From Chromobotia macracanthus (Eukaryota; Chordata; Actinopteri; Cypriniformes; Botiidae): 64,000 nucleotides of DNA. The stretch spans positions 62,001-126,000 of the forward strand of contig JAZGTH010000041.1 in assembly GCA_036877525.1 (NCBI GenBank), written 5' to 3'. The position numbers were made by a program, and so were the translations under genes. Shown here piece after piece: positions 43,496 through 53,147 of this stretch. The first letter of the stretch is position 1. Each line of letters opens with the position of its first letter. The notes below the pieces were generated by a model. That model made no database searches. It saw nothing but the letters and a program-made list of their open reading frames with translations, and was not told the DNA's origin.

Positions 43496-43586
43496 CTAAA
43501 GAAAAAGAACACAAAAATGAAAATTCAGTTTTATTTATGTAGCTCCTTTTTGATGTTGCATTGTTGCAAAGCAGATGTACAGATGA

Positions 43587-43883
43587 TGATGAAGATTTTA
43601 TTAACCAAAATATAAAGGAATCAGGTACAAATTATTTTACCTGAGTTCTAGTAGAGTTCTACTTTACATTTACATCTCTTGTTATTGTTCAGGGTCCAAG
43701 GGAGAAAGATAGTAATTCCAGGAACCCCTCATTAACTCATTTTGACCCTTCCCCAACCAGGCACAAACGGTTGTTCTGCAGACCAACTCGGCTTTATGTC
43801 TCTAATAATAAAGTCTATCTTTTGGCATCAAAACCTTTGAAAAAGTCTTTGAGTGATCCTTCTAAGATGTGGAAGAAACAACA
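43587..43883 (+). repeat. Retroviral 5' LTR, lacking the promoter segment
   Basis: Starts TGATGAAGATTTTATTAACC and ends ACAACA. Relative to the 3' LTR it lacks ~32 bases (between CATTTTGA and CCTTCCCC), which there include TCCTATAAAGAGC, the likely TATA element, and a shorter segment after TACATTTA. An AATAAAG poly-A signal is kept at about 43,806. Confidence 0.82.
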
Positions 43884-43886
43884 AAC

Positions 43887-43905
43887 TGGTGACCCCGACG
43901 TGATT
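43887..43905 (+). promoter_or_regulatory. Primer binding site, tRNA-Trp
   Basis: TGGTGACCCCGACGTGATT is the complement of the 3' end of vertebrate tRNA-Trp (…AATCACGTCGGGGTCACCA), from memory. It lies three bases after the 5' LTR, the normal place for the minus-strand primer site. Confidence 0.8.
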
Positions 43906-45047
43906 GGAAAGGTGCAGAGGAGTGGAGGACCACGGTGGGCTGGCTGGACAGGCAACACAAACAGGTGGCCACCTAAGGTAAGCAGTTTTTGCTTATTTTA
44001 TTAGTTTGTGTTGTTCTTCAGAGGTTGCCTGTGGTGGTAAGGACACTCTTAAAAGCACCTCCAAATTTCAGAATGTAAAAAGTAAAAAAGTTTTAAAAAG
44101 AAAAAAAGGGTTTTGATTCCAAAAGTACTAAATGCATGCATTGATCTGTGTTTTCTGTTGAGGTGGTCTTGAGGAGAACAGTGAAGACAGGTTTTTAATA
44201 TTTCTACAAGTGTAGTTTAGATTAGATGATAGTAGATTGTTAAAGAGAAGCGCTGGTAAGTCCTATAGGCCAAGTCCTACAAGAGGTAGGCATCAAATCC
44301 TGCAAGGGTTGCCTTTCATTGTGTTGAGGAAGTGTATCAATGAATATTATGTTGTGTTTAAATTGTAGTTGATTTGTTTTTTGTGTAAGAGCTGTGTATA
44401 ATCTGTGTATGGTCTGTGCGAGCATGACTGAAGTTTGACTGTAATAAACAAGCTCTGCATCTTGTGAGCGGTGACTGCATACCCTTCTGTGTTTCACAGA
44501 AGGAGCATAATTGATGTCTCACTTGAGAAGAGTGTATGAGCTCTGTAAATAAAGGGACCCAGCCTAATTGTATAAGCCCTGCAAATAAAGGGACACGAAT
44601 GAATGTGTACATGAGCCCCATTCAAATAAAGGGACTGATGAATGCTGAGTATTACTTATTTTAAAAAATCTGTATGGGTTATTGTGACTTAAAGTATAAT
44701 CATAATTATTAAGTGTATATTGATTTATAAAAATGTATTACTATATCTAAAACATTGGTTGAAAAGATGATGTAAAGCTTAGAATTGAGGAAAAAGTGGC
44801 TGATATTGCTGTTTGGTATTAGTTGAACATAAAACGTAAGCACTCTGAGAATCTGTGGTGAATTGATAACTTAAAATTTTATATAAAGGAAAAACTTTTG
44901 TTAAAACTGATAATTTTTTAAAAGTCTGAGTGGAAACAATTCAAAGTTAAAGGTTTGGTGTATTGAAAAACTATGGCAACAACTGTAGAATTTTGGGAGT
45001 AGAGTATTCCTTGTGTAAAGAATTTATAGATAAGCTCTATAAAAAAA

Positions 45048-45420
45048 ATGGCAGAGGAGAACAAAAAACATGATGACAAAAGGCCCAAATAGAGGACATT
45101 TGATGTAGTGTTGTGTGAGGAGATGGAAACATTGGTAAAAAATTACGGAAACGTCAGAAACAAAAAAAATAAAGAGAAAAAGAGAACAAGAAGGTGTTAA
45201 CACTATTTAAAAAGGGTAAAACTTCATGAAAAACAAAACAGGCTAGAAAAATTCTGGAGGAGACAGACAGAGAGATAAAGGAAAAGGAGGATGAGTTTGC
45301 AGACCCCCCCCTCCTTGTGACATCTGAAGGTCAATTTCCACTCTGCAAAGGAAATGTGGAGATAACGGATGAAAAACAAATGAGGCCTGATGTCAGACTA
45401 AAAAGCAGGCAGGATAGGAG
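45048..45420 (+). pseudogene. Possible gag relic
   Basis: An ATG at 45,048 starts MAEENKKHDDKRPK, then stops and resumes with EEMETLVKNYGN and a Lys/Glu-rich stretch. Position between leader and pol suits the start of gag; no conserved capsid or knuckle motif is left. Confidence 0.35.
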
Positions 45421-45675
45421 TGAAAAGAAAGGTCTGTATTTAAACTGTTATAAACAGGTACAGAGTTTTGGAGAAAATAAAAACACAGTATAAACAAAAC
45501 ATACCAGATGAAAAGAAACCAACTGAACAGACAGGAAGGATAGAAGAGGAAATTGAAGTAGAAGCAAGGTTGTTAGAAGAAGTTGAATAAAAGGATTGAG
45601 GAGACAAAGAAGTTTGTAGATGAAGCAGATAGGTATTGAGAAGGAGTGGATTACTAGAAAGTAGAGTGGAAGAAG

Positions 45676-46140
45676 ATGAAAAGGAGTTCTCATCTGATAA
45701 AGCAAAGACTAGGCTGCATTTACCATCCTCAATCACATGGCCAAATTGAGAAATTAATTGTTTTTTTCAAATCCAAGCTCAACAAGATATGTGCAAGTAC
45801 TAAACTTAACTGGCTTGATGCTTTACCTCTTGTACTAATGAGCTCCCGCATGCAAACTAACAGAAACACGCATTTAACATAGTTAAATAGGTCGACCTAT
45901 GCCTGTACTATGCAGCAAAGGACCCCCGTTAGAATAACTGCAATTGAAACTTAGATCTTATATGAAAAAACTAACTGCATATCTATTCCACAAGCTATCT
46001 AACATCATATATATCATATATCATCATCACATCTAACAAGCTATCTAGTCACAGGAAAAGAGAAAAAGTTGTGGCAGCTACTCCAACAGCCGTTCAAGTG
46101 GAAGCAAGCGCCACTTGGTATCATCTGAACCACTGCACGA
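45676..46140 (+). pseudogene. Retroviral integrase relic
   Basis: 45,676-45,882 holds the end of the catalytic core (YHPQSHGQIEK, the conserved P-Q-S-x-G-x-x-E region, and LNWLDALPLVLM). After a break, about 46,055-46,140 holds the C-terminal strand segment with ATPTAVQVE and a W-x-H-x-x-H-C pattern. The upstream D,D part, RT and protease are missing. Wording resembles gamma/epsilon-type retroviruses. Confidence 0.75.
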
Positions 46141-46339
46141 AAGTTCCCAAAGTAAGATCAGAAAGAAAAGGAGAATAAGATGAAGGAAAGAGTCAAACAT
46201 TGCAGGGTGATAAAGTGCAAAGACTTGAAATCCTTGAGAAAACTATAGAAAAACTAAGGACAATGAAGAAAATAGGTTGGGTAACATCAATCATCACATT
46301 CTTATTGTTAATTAACAGGAAACACAACCAATGCTGGAA

Positions 46340-46640
46340 AAAAACAAAATGTGGGACTGGTTTGATCCAAAATTAGGAAATTAGGGAGCATAGATTGCTA
46401 AATTAGGAATGTTTTTGGGAATCAATAACTAGGAGGATTGTTATCTTGTTGTGTACTTACCATATTAAAATCATTAGTTATAAAAGCCATAGTTAAACAA
46501 ATGCAAGTATTAAGATACCAATATGAGAAATTAATTCTAGTAGATAGCAAGGATATATATCTTTAAGATTGGGATTTTCAAACATCGTATGAGGATTCAA
46601 GCACCTCTAATGAGGACGAAGATGATGATGATGATCTTTT
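46340..46640 (+). pseudogene. Retroviral envelope transmembrane-subunit relic
   Basis: Position (after integrase, before the 3' LTR) and content fit the C-terminal part of an env transmembrane protein: a tryptophan-containing juxtamembrane piece, a hydrophobic stretch across 46,420-46,480, a Cys, and a basic/acidic cytoplasmic tail ending near an Asp run (46,615-46,640). Several stops and frame changes interrupt it. Surface subunit not found. Confidence 0.45.
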
Positions 46641-46987
46641 ATTATTTTGATTAACAGTTATTTTATGCTATATTGTATTTTATTTTACCTTTAATGTATT
46701 CTACATAACTGTGACAACCACAGGCAAGGCTAAAACAAATGCATGCTCATGCTTATAACACTGTTTTATTTTAAATGAGAAGATTAGAGAGAGAGGATCT
46801 TTTACTCCTTTCTAGTCAAGAGAGAGAGAGGAGAAGTTTGGTCCTGCTCTCTTTCAAAGTGCTGTTGCATAAAACGGTCATTATTAAAAAAACTGCATGA
46901 CTTGACTTAGTTACTAGATTAACAGAGGAAACCGAATTATGAAACTGCACTTTGGGTATAGGCAATGAAAGTAAGACGTAAATGTCT

Positions 46988-47514
46988 CAAAGGGGGAATA
47001 TGAAAATTTTATTAACCAAAATATAAAGGAATCAGGTACAAATTATTTTACTACTATTATAGTTCTACTCTACATTTAACTGTGCAAGCACATCTCTTGT
47101 TATTGTTCGGGGTCCAAGGGAGGGAGATAGTAATTCAGGAACCCCTCATTAACTCATTTTGATGTGTGTGTGTGAGAAGACTCCTATAAAGAGCCTTCCC
47201 CAACCAGGCACAAACGGTTGTTCTGCAGACCAACTCGGCTTTATGTCTCTGATAATAAAGTCTATCTTTTACATTTACATTTATTCATTTAGCAGACGCT
47301 TTTATCCAAAGCGACTTACAAGTGCGGAATACAACAAGCGAGTCAACCTGAAGAGGCAACTAGACACAATAAGTGCTCACAATACAAGTTTTAGACATTG
47401 CTCAGAGTATCATATGCTACAACAAGGGAGAGATTTAAAGGAAAGAGGGATAGCATCAAAACCTTTGAAAAAGTCTTTGAGTGATCCTTCTAAGACGTAT
47501 AAGAAACCACAACA
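46988..47514 (+). repeat. Polypurine tract and 3' LTR with nested L2-tail insertion
   Basis: CAAAGGGGGAATA (46,988-47,000) precedes TGAAAATTTTATTAACC. The LTR keeps a TATA-like CTATAAAGAG (about 47,189) absent from the 5' LTR. It is interrupted after TCTATCTTTT by ~185 bases (47,270-47,455), then resumes at AGCATCAAAACC and ends CAACA at 47,514. Confidence 0.82.
47270..47455 (-). mobile_element. L2-type 3' tail (or L2-tailed SINE) nested in the LTR
   Basis: On the plus strand it starts ACATTTACATTTATTCATTT AGCAGACGCTTTTATCC, the reverse of the GGATAAAAGCGTCTGCTAAA ending of fish L2 elements. The homologous LTR at 43,814 is uninterrupted, so this inserted after the retrovirus. A weaker copy of the same tail is at 48,231-48,290. 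Confidence 0.7.
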
Positions 47515-47715
47515 ATGACAAATATCAAACGACAGCACAGAAAAGTAAAATTGACATATATACATTAACAATACTACAATTATGACAGGTTAAAGAAATA
47601 ACATGATAAAGGTGATAAATTAACCAAACAAGCTTTTCCAGTTGAGAATAGCGTGAGAATAGCCCTTTGAAAGGAGGATCGTACTACATATAAATGCATG
47701 TTAACAGTCACTCAC

Positions 47716-47811
47716 TGGAATAACGACCTCATAATCCTCTTCATCTGAACCCACCGCCACAATTTCTTCATTGTCCTCTGAAGAGGACTGCATTTCAATG
47801 ATCTGATGGAG
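47716..47811 (-). CDS. Gene A acidic exon, copy 2 (LHQIIEMQSSSEDNEE...)
   Basis: A 96-nt, 32-codon phase-0 exon between TTTTTGTAG and CCA|GTGAGT. It reads LHQIIEMQSSSEDNEEIVAV then GSDEEDYEVVIP. Near-identical copies are at 48,568-48,663 (32 codons) and 63,678-63,782 (35 codons). Both splice sites are intact here. Hydrophobic start followed by acidic Ser-rich body; function unknown. Confidence 0.5.
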
Positions 47812-48230
47812 CTACAAAAAGAAGAATGTTAGATAGTCCTTATACAGACCAAACCTGTTATGATGTTTATGAATATAAACTAAAATCATCTGCTAACATG
47901 TGCATTGATTGACGGAGCTGGACTTTACTTATTGCACTGATAACACATAAAAAAACTTACTGAGGATAAATTAATAAAACACTAAAATTTCTCTCTCTTC
48001 CTGTTTGCTAAGTTTTAAATTGTTTCTGACAGCTTTATTAGGATTTGTGTCCTTCTGCAACCATGTGGTATCATTCATATATCTGTACCAAATGCAAACG
48101 AAAAAAACGATTTTCCGGTACCAAACATTTATTCAATAACCTCAGCACAACTAATATTGAACATGTAAATGTAATATTGGCTTGAACAAATCCAAAATAT
48201 ACCGCCAAAGAGAACATGTATTTGAGGGTC

Positions 48231-48300
48231 AATTTTATATTAATTTATTTAGCAGATGCTTGTATTCACAGCGACCTACAAAGAGAGAGAGATAATTAAA
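48231..48300 (-). repeat. Eroded L2 3' tail
   Basis: TTATTTAGCAGATGCTTGTA TTCACAGCGACCTACAAAG is a mutated form of the L2 tail complement seen at 47,270. Confidence 0.5.
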
Positions 48301-48567
48301 CATTTTGCCCTAAGAACCAACAAGCCTAATCTACTAAATTACATTTACAAGTGCGAATCGCGTTCTTACAACAGCATCGCTTTGAACTCTCATCTCATCC
48401 CCTCAGCAGCCGAATCGCTTTGATCAGATCGAGGTTCTGCAGTACCAATACATCCGATAGTTTTGCGAATTGTTACACTCGATTATTACACCTTACCAGT
48501 TTACGCGAGAATAGCCCTTTGAAAGGAGGATCGTACTACATATAAATGCATGTTAACAGTCACTCAC

Positions 48568-48663
48568 TGGAATAACGACCTCACGATCCTCTTCATCTGA
48601 ACCCACCGCCACAATTTTTTCATTGTCCTCTGAAGAGGACTGCATTTCAATGATTTGATGGAG
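48568..48663 (-). CDS. Gene A acidic exon, copy 1, acceptor lost
   Basis: Same 32 codons as 47,716-47,811 with a few changes (EDNEKIV, EEDREVV), donor GTGAGT intact. The acceptor TAG of the other copies is TTG here (48,664-48,666), so this exon should be skipped. This may be why the downstream duplicate is retained. Confidence 0.45.
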
Positions 48664-48875
48664 CAACAGAACGAAGAATGTTAGATAGTCCTTAAACGGA
48701 CCAAACCTGTTGCTAATATGAACTTTCAAAAATATTGTTCTCCACCTCATTGTCTATGATGCCACACAACACGTGAAGCAAACATTTATAGGCCAAAGCT
48801 GTACTTATTAGTGTTCACATGTTGTCAAATTGGTAAAATTGAAGTATAACACAATGACACGTAACATGAACTCAC

Positions 48876-48917
48876 TGGCTGTTCGTCTTCGGGCATAGCC
48901 ATGATATCTGAAGACAT
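48876..48917 (-). CDS. Gene A first exon (MSSDIMAMPEDEQP)
   Basis: ATG at 48,917, 14 codons, phase-0 donor GTGAGT. It is exactly as long as gene C exon 1, and as the exon at 63,863-63,904 (SSDIVLESSEEDNK), which shares SSDI. The latter has an acceptor, so this exon might be internal with the start elsewhere. An (AT)n tract lies 48 bases upstream. Confidence 0.38.
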
Positions 48918-48961
48918 ATAACATGCAGATTTTAGATTGGTGACAATTCATGACTGTCACG

Positions 48962-48964
<3 letters not shown>

Positions 48965-48999
<35 letters not shown>
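48965..48999. repeat. (AT)n microsatellite
   Basis: Perfect AT dinucleotides; YIYI ORFs on both strands are artefacts. Confidence 0.95.
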
Positions 49000-49001
<2 letters not shown>

Positions 49002-49690
49002 TGTGAACCATGTTCATATGATCCAATATTTAACGCTAAAAGGCGGAAGAGCTTTCCGTCTCAGGAATTGTTTGTTAAACTTAAATAATATTAGTATTAG
49101 AATGTTTTCTGTGTTATGTTAGTGGCTGTACTCACCTTGGCAGATTTTCCAACATGCGTGTCAGTTTGTGCGCGCGTGTCAGTTTGTGGGTATGCGCGTA
49201 GTCTCAGGTTACTGACGTGCGCTGCAGTAACATCAGGCTGATGACGACCAACCTACAAACCTCTAATGCAATATAAAGATCAAGTGATCGGTGACCAAAA
49301 TAATTTATTTACAGTTACCTTTTTTTCACATGGCCACCTTGAATGTCTTCAGCTGCGACTTACAAGGTGAGAAAAACAATGAAGCAATAAATCATTAGGA
49401 AGCAATAACATCAGCTATGCACAGTTACCAGATTACATCAAATGGTTAATAACGTCATCATGTGTTACACATTCAGTCATATACAAGTTAAAGAGAAGAG
49501 GTGACAATATTCCACCTTGTTAAACCCCATTTGTCATTCCTACTTCATGTGATTTGTAAAGATGTATAGGTGTATATACTAATAAAGTTAAATTCTAATC
49601 AAGCATGGGTAAACTTCTATTTCTTGTAGCTTTATAAACAACTTAGTGTGATTAAGGGAAGGGACACTTGTTAGACACTTAAGTGCTGAG
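49000..49690. other. No gene recognised
   Basis: Presumed upstream region of gene A. At 49,332 on the plus strand MATLNVFSCDLQ|GTGAGA looks like a tiny first exon but stands alone. Confidence 0.3.
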
Positions 49691-50465
49691 CACCAAGAAA
49701 ATTGTTGTCATCTAACAGATGACAAAAAATTCTGTTACAACTTACAACAAACAGTATTGAACAGTACAAACTACAACACATTAAACAAATTACAATGTTA
49801 AAACTAAAAATAAAACTCGCAGACAGAAAGACAGAGAGAGACAGACAGAGAGATACAGACAAATTGAAAGAGAGAGACAGAGATACAGACAAACAGAGAG
49901 ACAGACAAATTGAAAGAGACAGAGATACAGATAAACTGAGAGAGACAGACAAACTGAGAGAGACAGACAAACTGAAAGAGAGACAGACAGAGATACAGAC
50001 AAACTGAGAGAGACAGACAAACTGAGAGAGACAGACAGATAGACAAACTGAGAGATACAGACAAATTGAAAGAGAGAGACAGAGATACAGACAAATTGAG
50101 AGAGACAGACAAATTGAAAGAGAGAGACAGACAAACTGAAAGAGAGAGACAGACAGTCAGAGTGGGAGACAGACAGAGAGAGAGGGAGAGAGACAGACAA
50201 AGAGAGGGACACAGAGATCTGTTTCAAAAAACAGAGAGAGCTACTGAGCCAATTTAAAGCCAAATGGTTATCAGAACAATTAGAACCAAGTGTTACTTTG
50301 TGTACTGCATGTCTCTGTTCAGCACTCCATACTCTCTTTAAATTGAACTTGGGTTGGTACAAATGTCCTAATTAGTTTGAAAAATTGTCAACTATGGTCA
50401 TCTAACAGATGACAAAAAAATTCTGTTACAACAAACAGTATTGAACAGTACAAACTACAACCCAT
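49690..50465. repeat. Tandem duplication interrupted by a 430-bp GACA/GA-rich tract
   Basis: 49,705-49,790 (GTCATCTAACAGATGACAAA … AGTACAAACTACAAC) is repeated at 50,396-50,465. Between them, 49,815-50,245 is a GA/GACA-rich compound repeat (units like GACAGACAAACTGAGAGA), giving spurious Ser/Leu/Val ORFs on the minus strand and Asp/Arg/Glu ORFs on the plus strand. Confidence 0.9.
50281..50362 (-). pseudogene. Truncated SANT-like exon (WSAEQRHAVHK)
   Basis: The minus-strand frame reads FNLKRVWSAEQRHAVHKVTL and loses similarity after that. It is a second, damaged copy of the exon at 50,590-50,819, created by the same tandem duplication. Confidence 0.4.
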
Positions 50466-50589
50466 GAAACAGACAGAAAGAGGACAGAGTGGGAAAGACT
50501 AAGAGAGGGACAAACAAATATGCTTCACAAAAGGAAAAGTTAACAAATTTAAAGCCCAGTAGTGAACGGAACTATTACAACCTACTTTG

Positions 50590-50819
50590 TTAGGTCTTCA
50601 AAAGTTTTCTTGTAGCAGATCTCTGGTTTAGAGTGACAATTGTGTTTGTCTTTACATCATTCCACGATCTTTTATTTAGAACAATTTCTTTTTCTTTACA
50701 TAGCGTGCAGAGCCCTTTTCCAGGAACCATGCCCTCTGCCATAAACTTTCCCATGTGCTTCGATGCTGCATGCTTTTCTTTTGCGGTCCATGCTCCCCTC
50801 CAATTTACCTTGGTTATCT
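50590..50819 (-). CDS. Gene B terminal exon: SANT/Myb-like C-terminal domain
   Basis: After ATTTGTAG the frame reads WRGAWTAKEKHAASKHMGKF, MAEGMVPGKGLCTLCKEKE and ends NKRSWNDVKTNTIV ... LLKT with a stop at 50,590-50,592. W-T-x-x-E...H-x-x-x-F/I, V-P-G-K-x-x-C-x-x-C and R-S-W-x-x-V-K are, from memory, the hallmarks of the C-terminal region that follows the tyrosine-recombinase core in the fish Crypton-like family (K...W-T-x-E-E...AV-x-x-H...P-x-K-x-x-C...L-x-x-R-x-W-x-x-V-K). Open frame of 76 codons. The recombinase core exon that should precede it was not found between here and 54.6 kb. Confidence 0.5.
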
Positions 50820-50974
50820 CTACAAATGACCAAGACAATGATTGTGTAACCTTGAAAACACTTCAAAAGACACTGCTACTACCTGCCTACAGGTATCAAA
50901 TGAGTTTTTATTTTGATGTAACCTTACATCAAAATCAATACTTACATTATTGGCAAAAACAACATTCTAAATAA

Positions 50975-51977
50975 CGGTATAAAATGGTATTTTACTTTCT
51001 CCAACTTCTAAAAATCCTGTAGTTTTGACTTGCTTACTGGAAGATATTTCTAATTCATGTTTTTCTTGTTTTAGAGATTTTCATATTTTAAATAATGTGC
51101 TATACAAATAAAATTTTCTTGACCTACACTAAGAATAATAATTGGTACTACTTACTACTCTTGAACTATGAAACTTGCCTTTTGTGTTCCCACTCTTGGC
51201 CCCTGCGCAGTGATCTGTAACAGACCAGCTGATGATAGTAAAAACTACTATTGACTCTCACTGTGCATGCTGAATTGCTAACAGTGGAAACTGTATCCCA
51301 GATGCTGTTAGCTGCCTCTATTTTTACAAAGGTGTTACCCAAATAATTAAGAAAAAGCGTGATCAAAGGTACCCCAGACGTCACCATCAGATCACGCCAA
51401 CCGGTTTCACACTGTTATTGTGACTAAGTTATAGGAACCTGGACCCAGGGCTATGCCCCGAAAACAAAATTCTCCCTTGAGCCACTTCCTGGCTGCATTT
51501 GCACCGGCAGTAGGAACTCTGATGTAAACCAAGTTGGCCAATAGCAAGGCATTTAAAAAAAACAAACAACTAAAGGACACTGTATTGGTACTGTGATGAT
51601 CACATATGCCTTATTTATTTCATGACATGGTTGCTAAGGGCATAACTAGACATTTAACAGGGTAAAACTAATAAACTGAATGCGTGTCTGATTTAAGAGA
51701 CATCTCCCAATGTTCTGGTGCTGAGATACAGCTTATTCATATTGGTTGCTAGGGTGCTCTACATGGATGCTAGTGTGTGGCTGGACCATTTCCATGGTGA
51801 TAAAATAAAAGACTACTTGCCAGTCTAATTTAAAAGGGTTAGAACCATTATTATATATTGGTGAACTACCCAACGACTCAGCCAAATACAGGGAAATCTA
51901 ACAAATCAGACTACCAAACCCCACTAAACAATGAAGCTTCACGTAGAAAACCATCACACTACCAGTCACAACATAAA
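50975..51977. repeat. Non-coding; GGTTGCTAGGG-type repeat at ~51,640-51,850
   Basis: GGTTGCTAGGGTGCTCTACATG and CCATGGTGATAAAATAAAAG match 8,620-8,800. The minus-strand ORF 51,166-51,387 is not recognised. Confidence 0.5.
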
Positions 51978-52330
51978 AATGTTTATGGTACACTGGATTA
52001 ACAAATAACAACTGTTTGAGGTTTTCGCATTTACACTGAGGCAAAACAGTAAAACCATTGACGGGTTAAGTATAATTAATCATATCCTAACAAAGCCACA
52101 TGTTAAGGTCTGGGCAGAATAGATGGTAAGCAAAAAAATCAGTTCTTGTAATCCATTTTGGATGCCAGTATAAATTGGCAGGAATAAAGATATGAATGAC
52201 TTTGACAAGGGTCAAACTGTTATGGCAAGGTGACCAGATCAGAGTATCTTTGACAGACAGTAACAGAAGGTTCAAGAACTTACTCTTTGCTTTCTCACTT
52301 TTGGCATTAGTAGCTGATAGTTGGTAAAAA
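51978..52330. repeat. Direct repeat, copy 1 (partner 52,598-52,915)
   Basis: TTATGGTACACTGGATTAAC through GGCAAGGTGACCAGATCAGAG to TTACTCTTTGCTTTCTCAC is repeated 618 bases downstream with few changes, flanking the exon at 52,435-52,529. Confidence 0.9.
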
Positions 52331-52434
52331 CTCCTATTGACTTTTAGTTGAATCAGACTACCAAACCCCACTAAACAATGAAGCTTTATAAAACACAACA
52401 ACACTACCAGTCACAACATAAAAACGTTACTTAC

Positions 52435-52529
52435 CATCTGTATCTGAACTCCCATCTTCAGAGTTTGCCTCTAGTATCTTTTCAGGGCAGAAGTGTTTAG
52501 AACCTCCATTTGAAAACAGAAAGTAACAT
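52435..52529 (-). CDS. Gene B candidate exon (CYFLFSNGGSKHFC... SEDGSSDTD)
   Basis: Acceptor TTGTACTGCAG and donor GATG|GTAAGT frame 95 nt with one open frame: CYFLFSNGGSKHFCPEKILE then ANSEDGSSDTD. Two Cys and an acidic Ser tail recall the other N-terminal exons. It starts in phase 2 and ends in phase 1, so a further exon is needed to join it to 54,556-54,660. Function unknown. Confidence 0.4.
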
Positions 52530-52597
52530 CTGCAGTACAAGAAAAACAAAAAACGTAACTATATCTTTTAGAAAAGCTACAATGATTGGTAACAAGA

Positions 52598-52915
52598 GTT
52601 TATGGTACACTGGATTAACAAATAACAACTGTTTGAGGTTTTCACATTTACACTGAGGCAAAACAGTTAAACCAGTGACGGGTTAAGTATAATTAATCAT
52701 ATCCTAACAAAGCCACATGTTAAGGTCTGGGTAGAATAAGGTAAGCAAAAAAATCAGTTCCTGTAATCCATTTTGGATGTCAGTATAAATTGGCAGGAAT
52801 AAAGGTATGACTTTGACATGGGTCAAACTGTTATGGCAAGGTGACCAGATCAGAGTATCTTTGACAGACAGTAACAGAAATTTCAAGAACTTACTCTTTG
52901 CTTTCTCACTTTCTC
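52598..52915. repeat. Direct repeat, copy 2
   Basis: Partner of 51,978-52,330; the two share small internal indels only. Confidence 0.9.
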
Positions 52916-53147
52916 ACAGATCAAAGCAAGTGATTAGAGGTATGCACAAAGTATGGCAGGGTGACGCAATGTCTTGTTCTCTTCTGAGGAAACTATGGTT
53001 ACAGTCCTAACAAAGGCTTGCTCTGCATCACAAGAAACTTGCTCTGCATCACAAATAGTATCGCTATGAGAACAAAATACCCATGCCACCATACCTGCCC
53101 TGTCTAGTGTGCAGCACCGTGAGCACAATTAAGACAAGAGCACCTGA

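Larger units (their letters stand above)
42430..43586. repeat. Segmental duplication, copy 1 (partner 61,616-62,885)
   Basis: From CCCCCACATTTAATAATAAT to AGCAG(A/C)TGTACAGATGA the sequence is nearly the same as 61,616-62,885, apart from small indels and about 270 diverged bases in the middle. It carries the last two exons of gene A. Confidence 0.92.
43587..47514 (+). mobile_element. Degenerate endogenous retrovirus with tRNA-Trp primer site
   Basis: Two LTRs (43,587-43,883 and 47,001-47,514) flank ~3.1 kb. A 4-bp duplication ATGA lies at 43,583-43,586 and 47,515-47,518, and the unoccupied site is present in the window at about 62,879-62,886 (AGATGACAAATATC). After the 5' LTR comes a primer site complementary to tRNA-Trp, then a leader with a GGTAAGC splice donor (about 43,976). 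Relics of gag, integrase and env follow in order. A purine tract (AAAGGGGGAATA) precedes the 3' LTR. No gene is intact; most of pol is deleted. It inserted into gene A's intron between its third-copy exon and the 23-codon exon. Confidence 0.88.

Noticed and set aside
49332..49366. MATLNVFSCDLQ with GTGAGA donor on the plus strand
   Set aside because: Good start and donor but only 12 codons, no partner exon or duplicate.
49671..50362. Long Ser/Leu/Val minus-strand ORFs
   Set aside because: Translation of the GACA/GA-rich compound repeat; only the first ~25 codons at 50,290-50,362 are meaningful.
50633..50974. 113-codon plus-strand ORF
   Set aside because: Antisense of the SANT-like exon and its intron.
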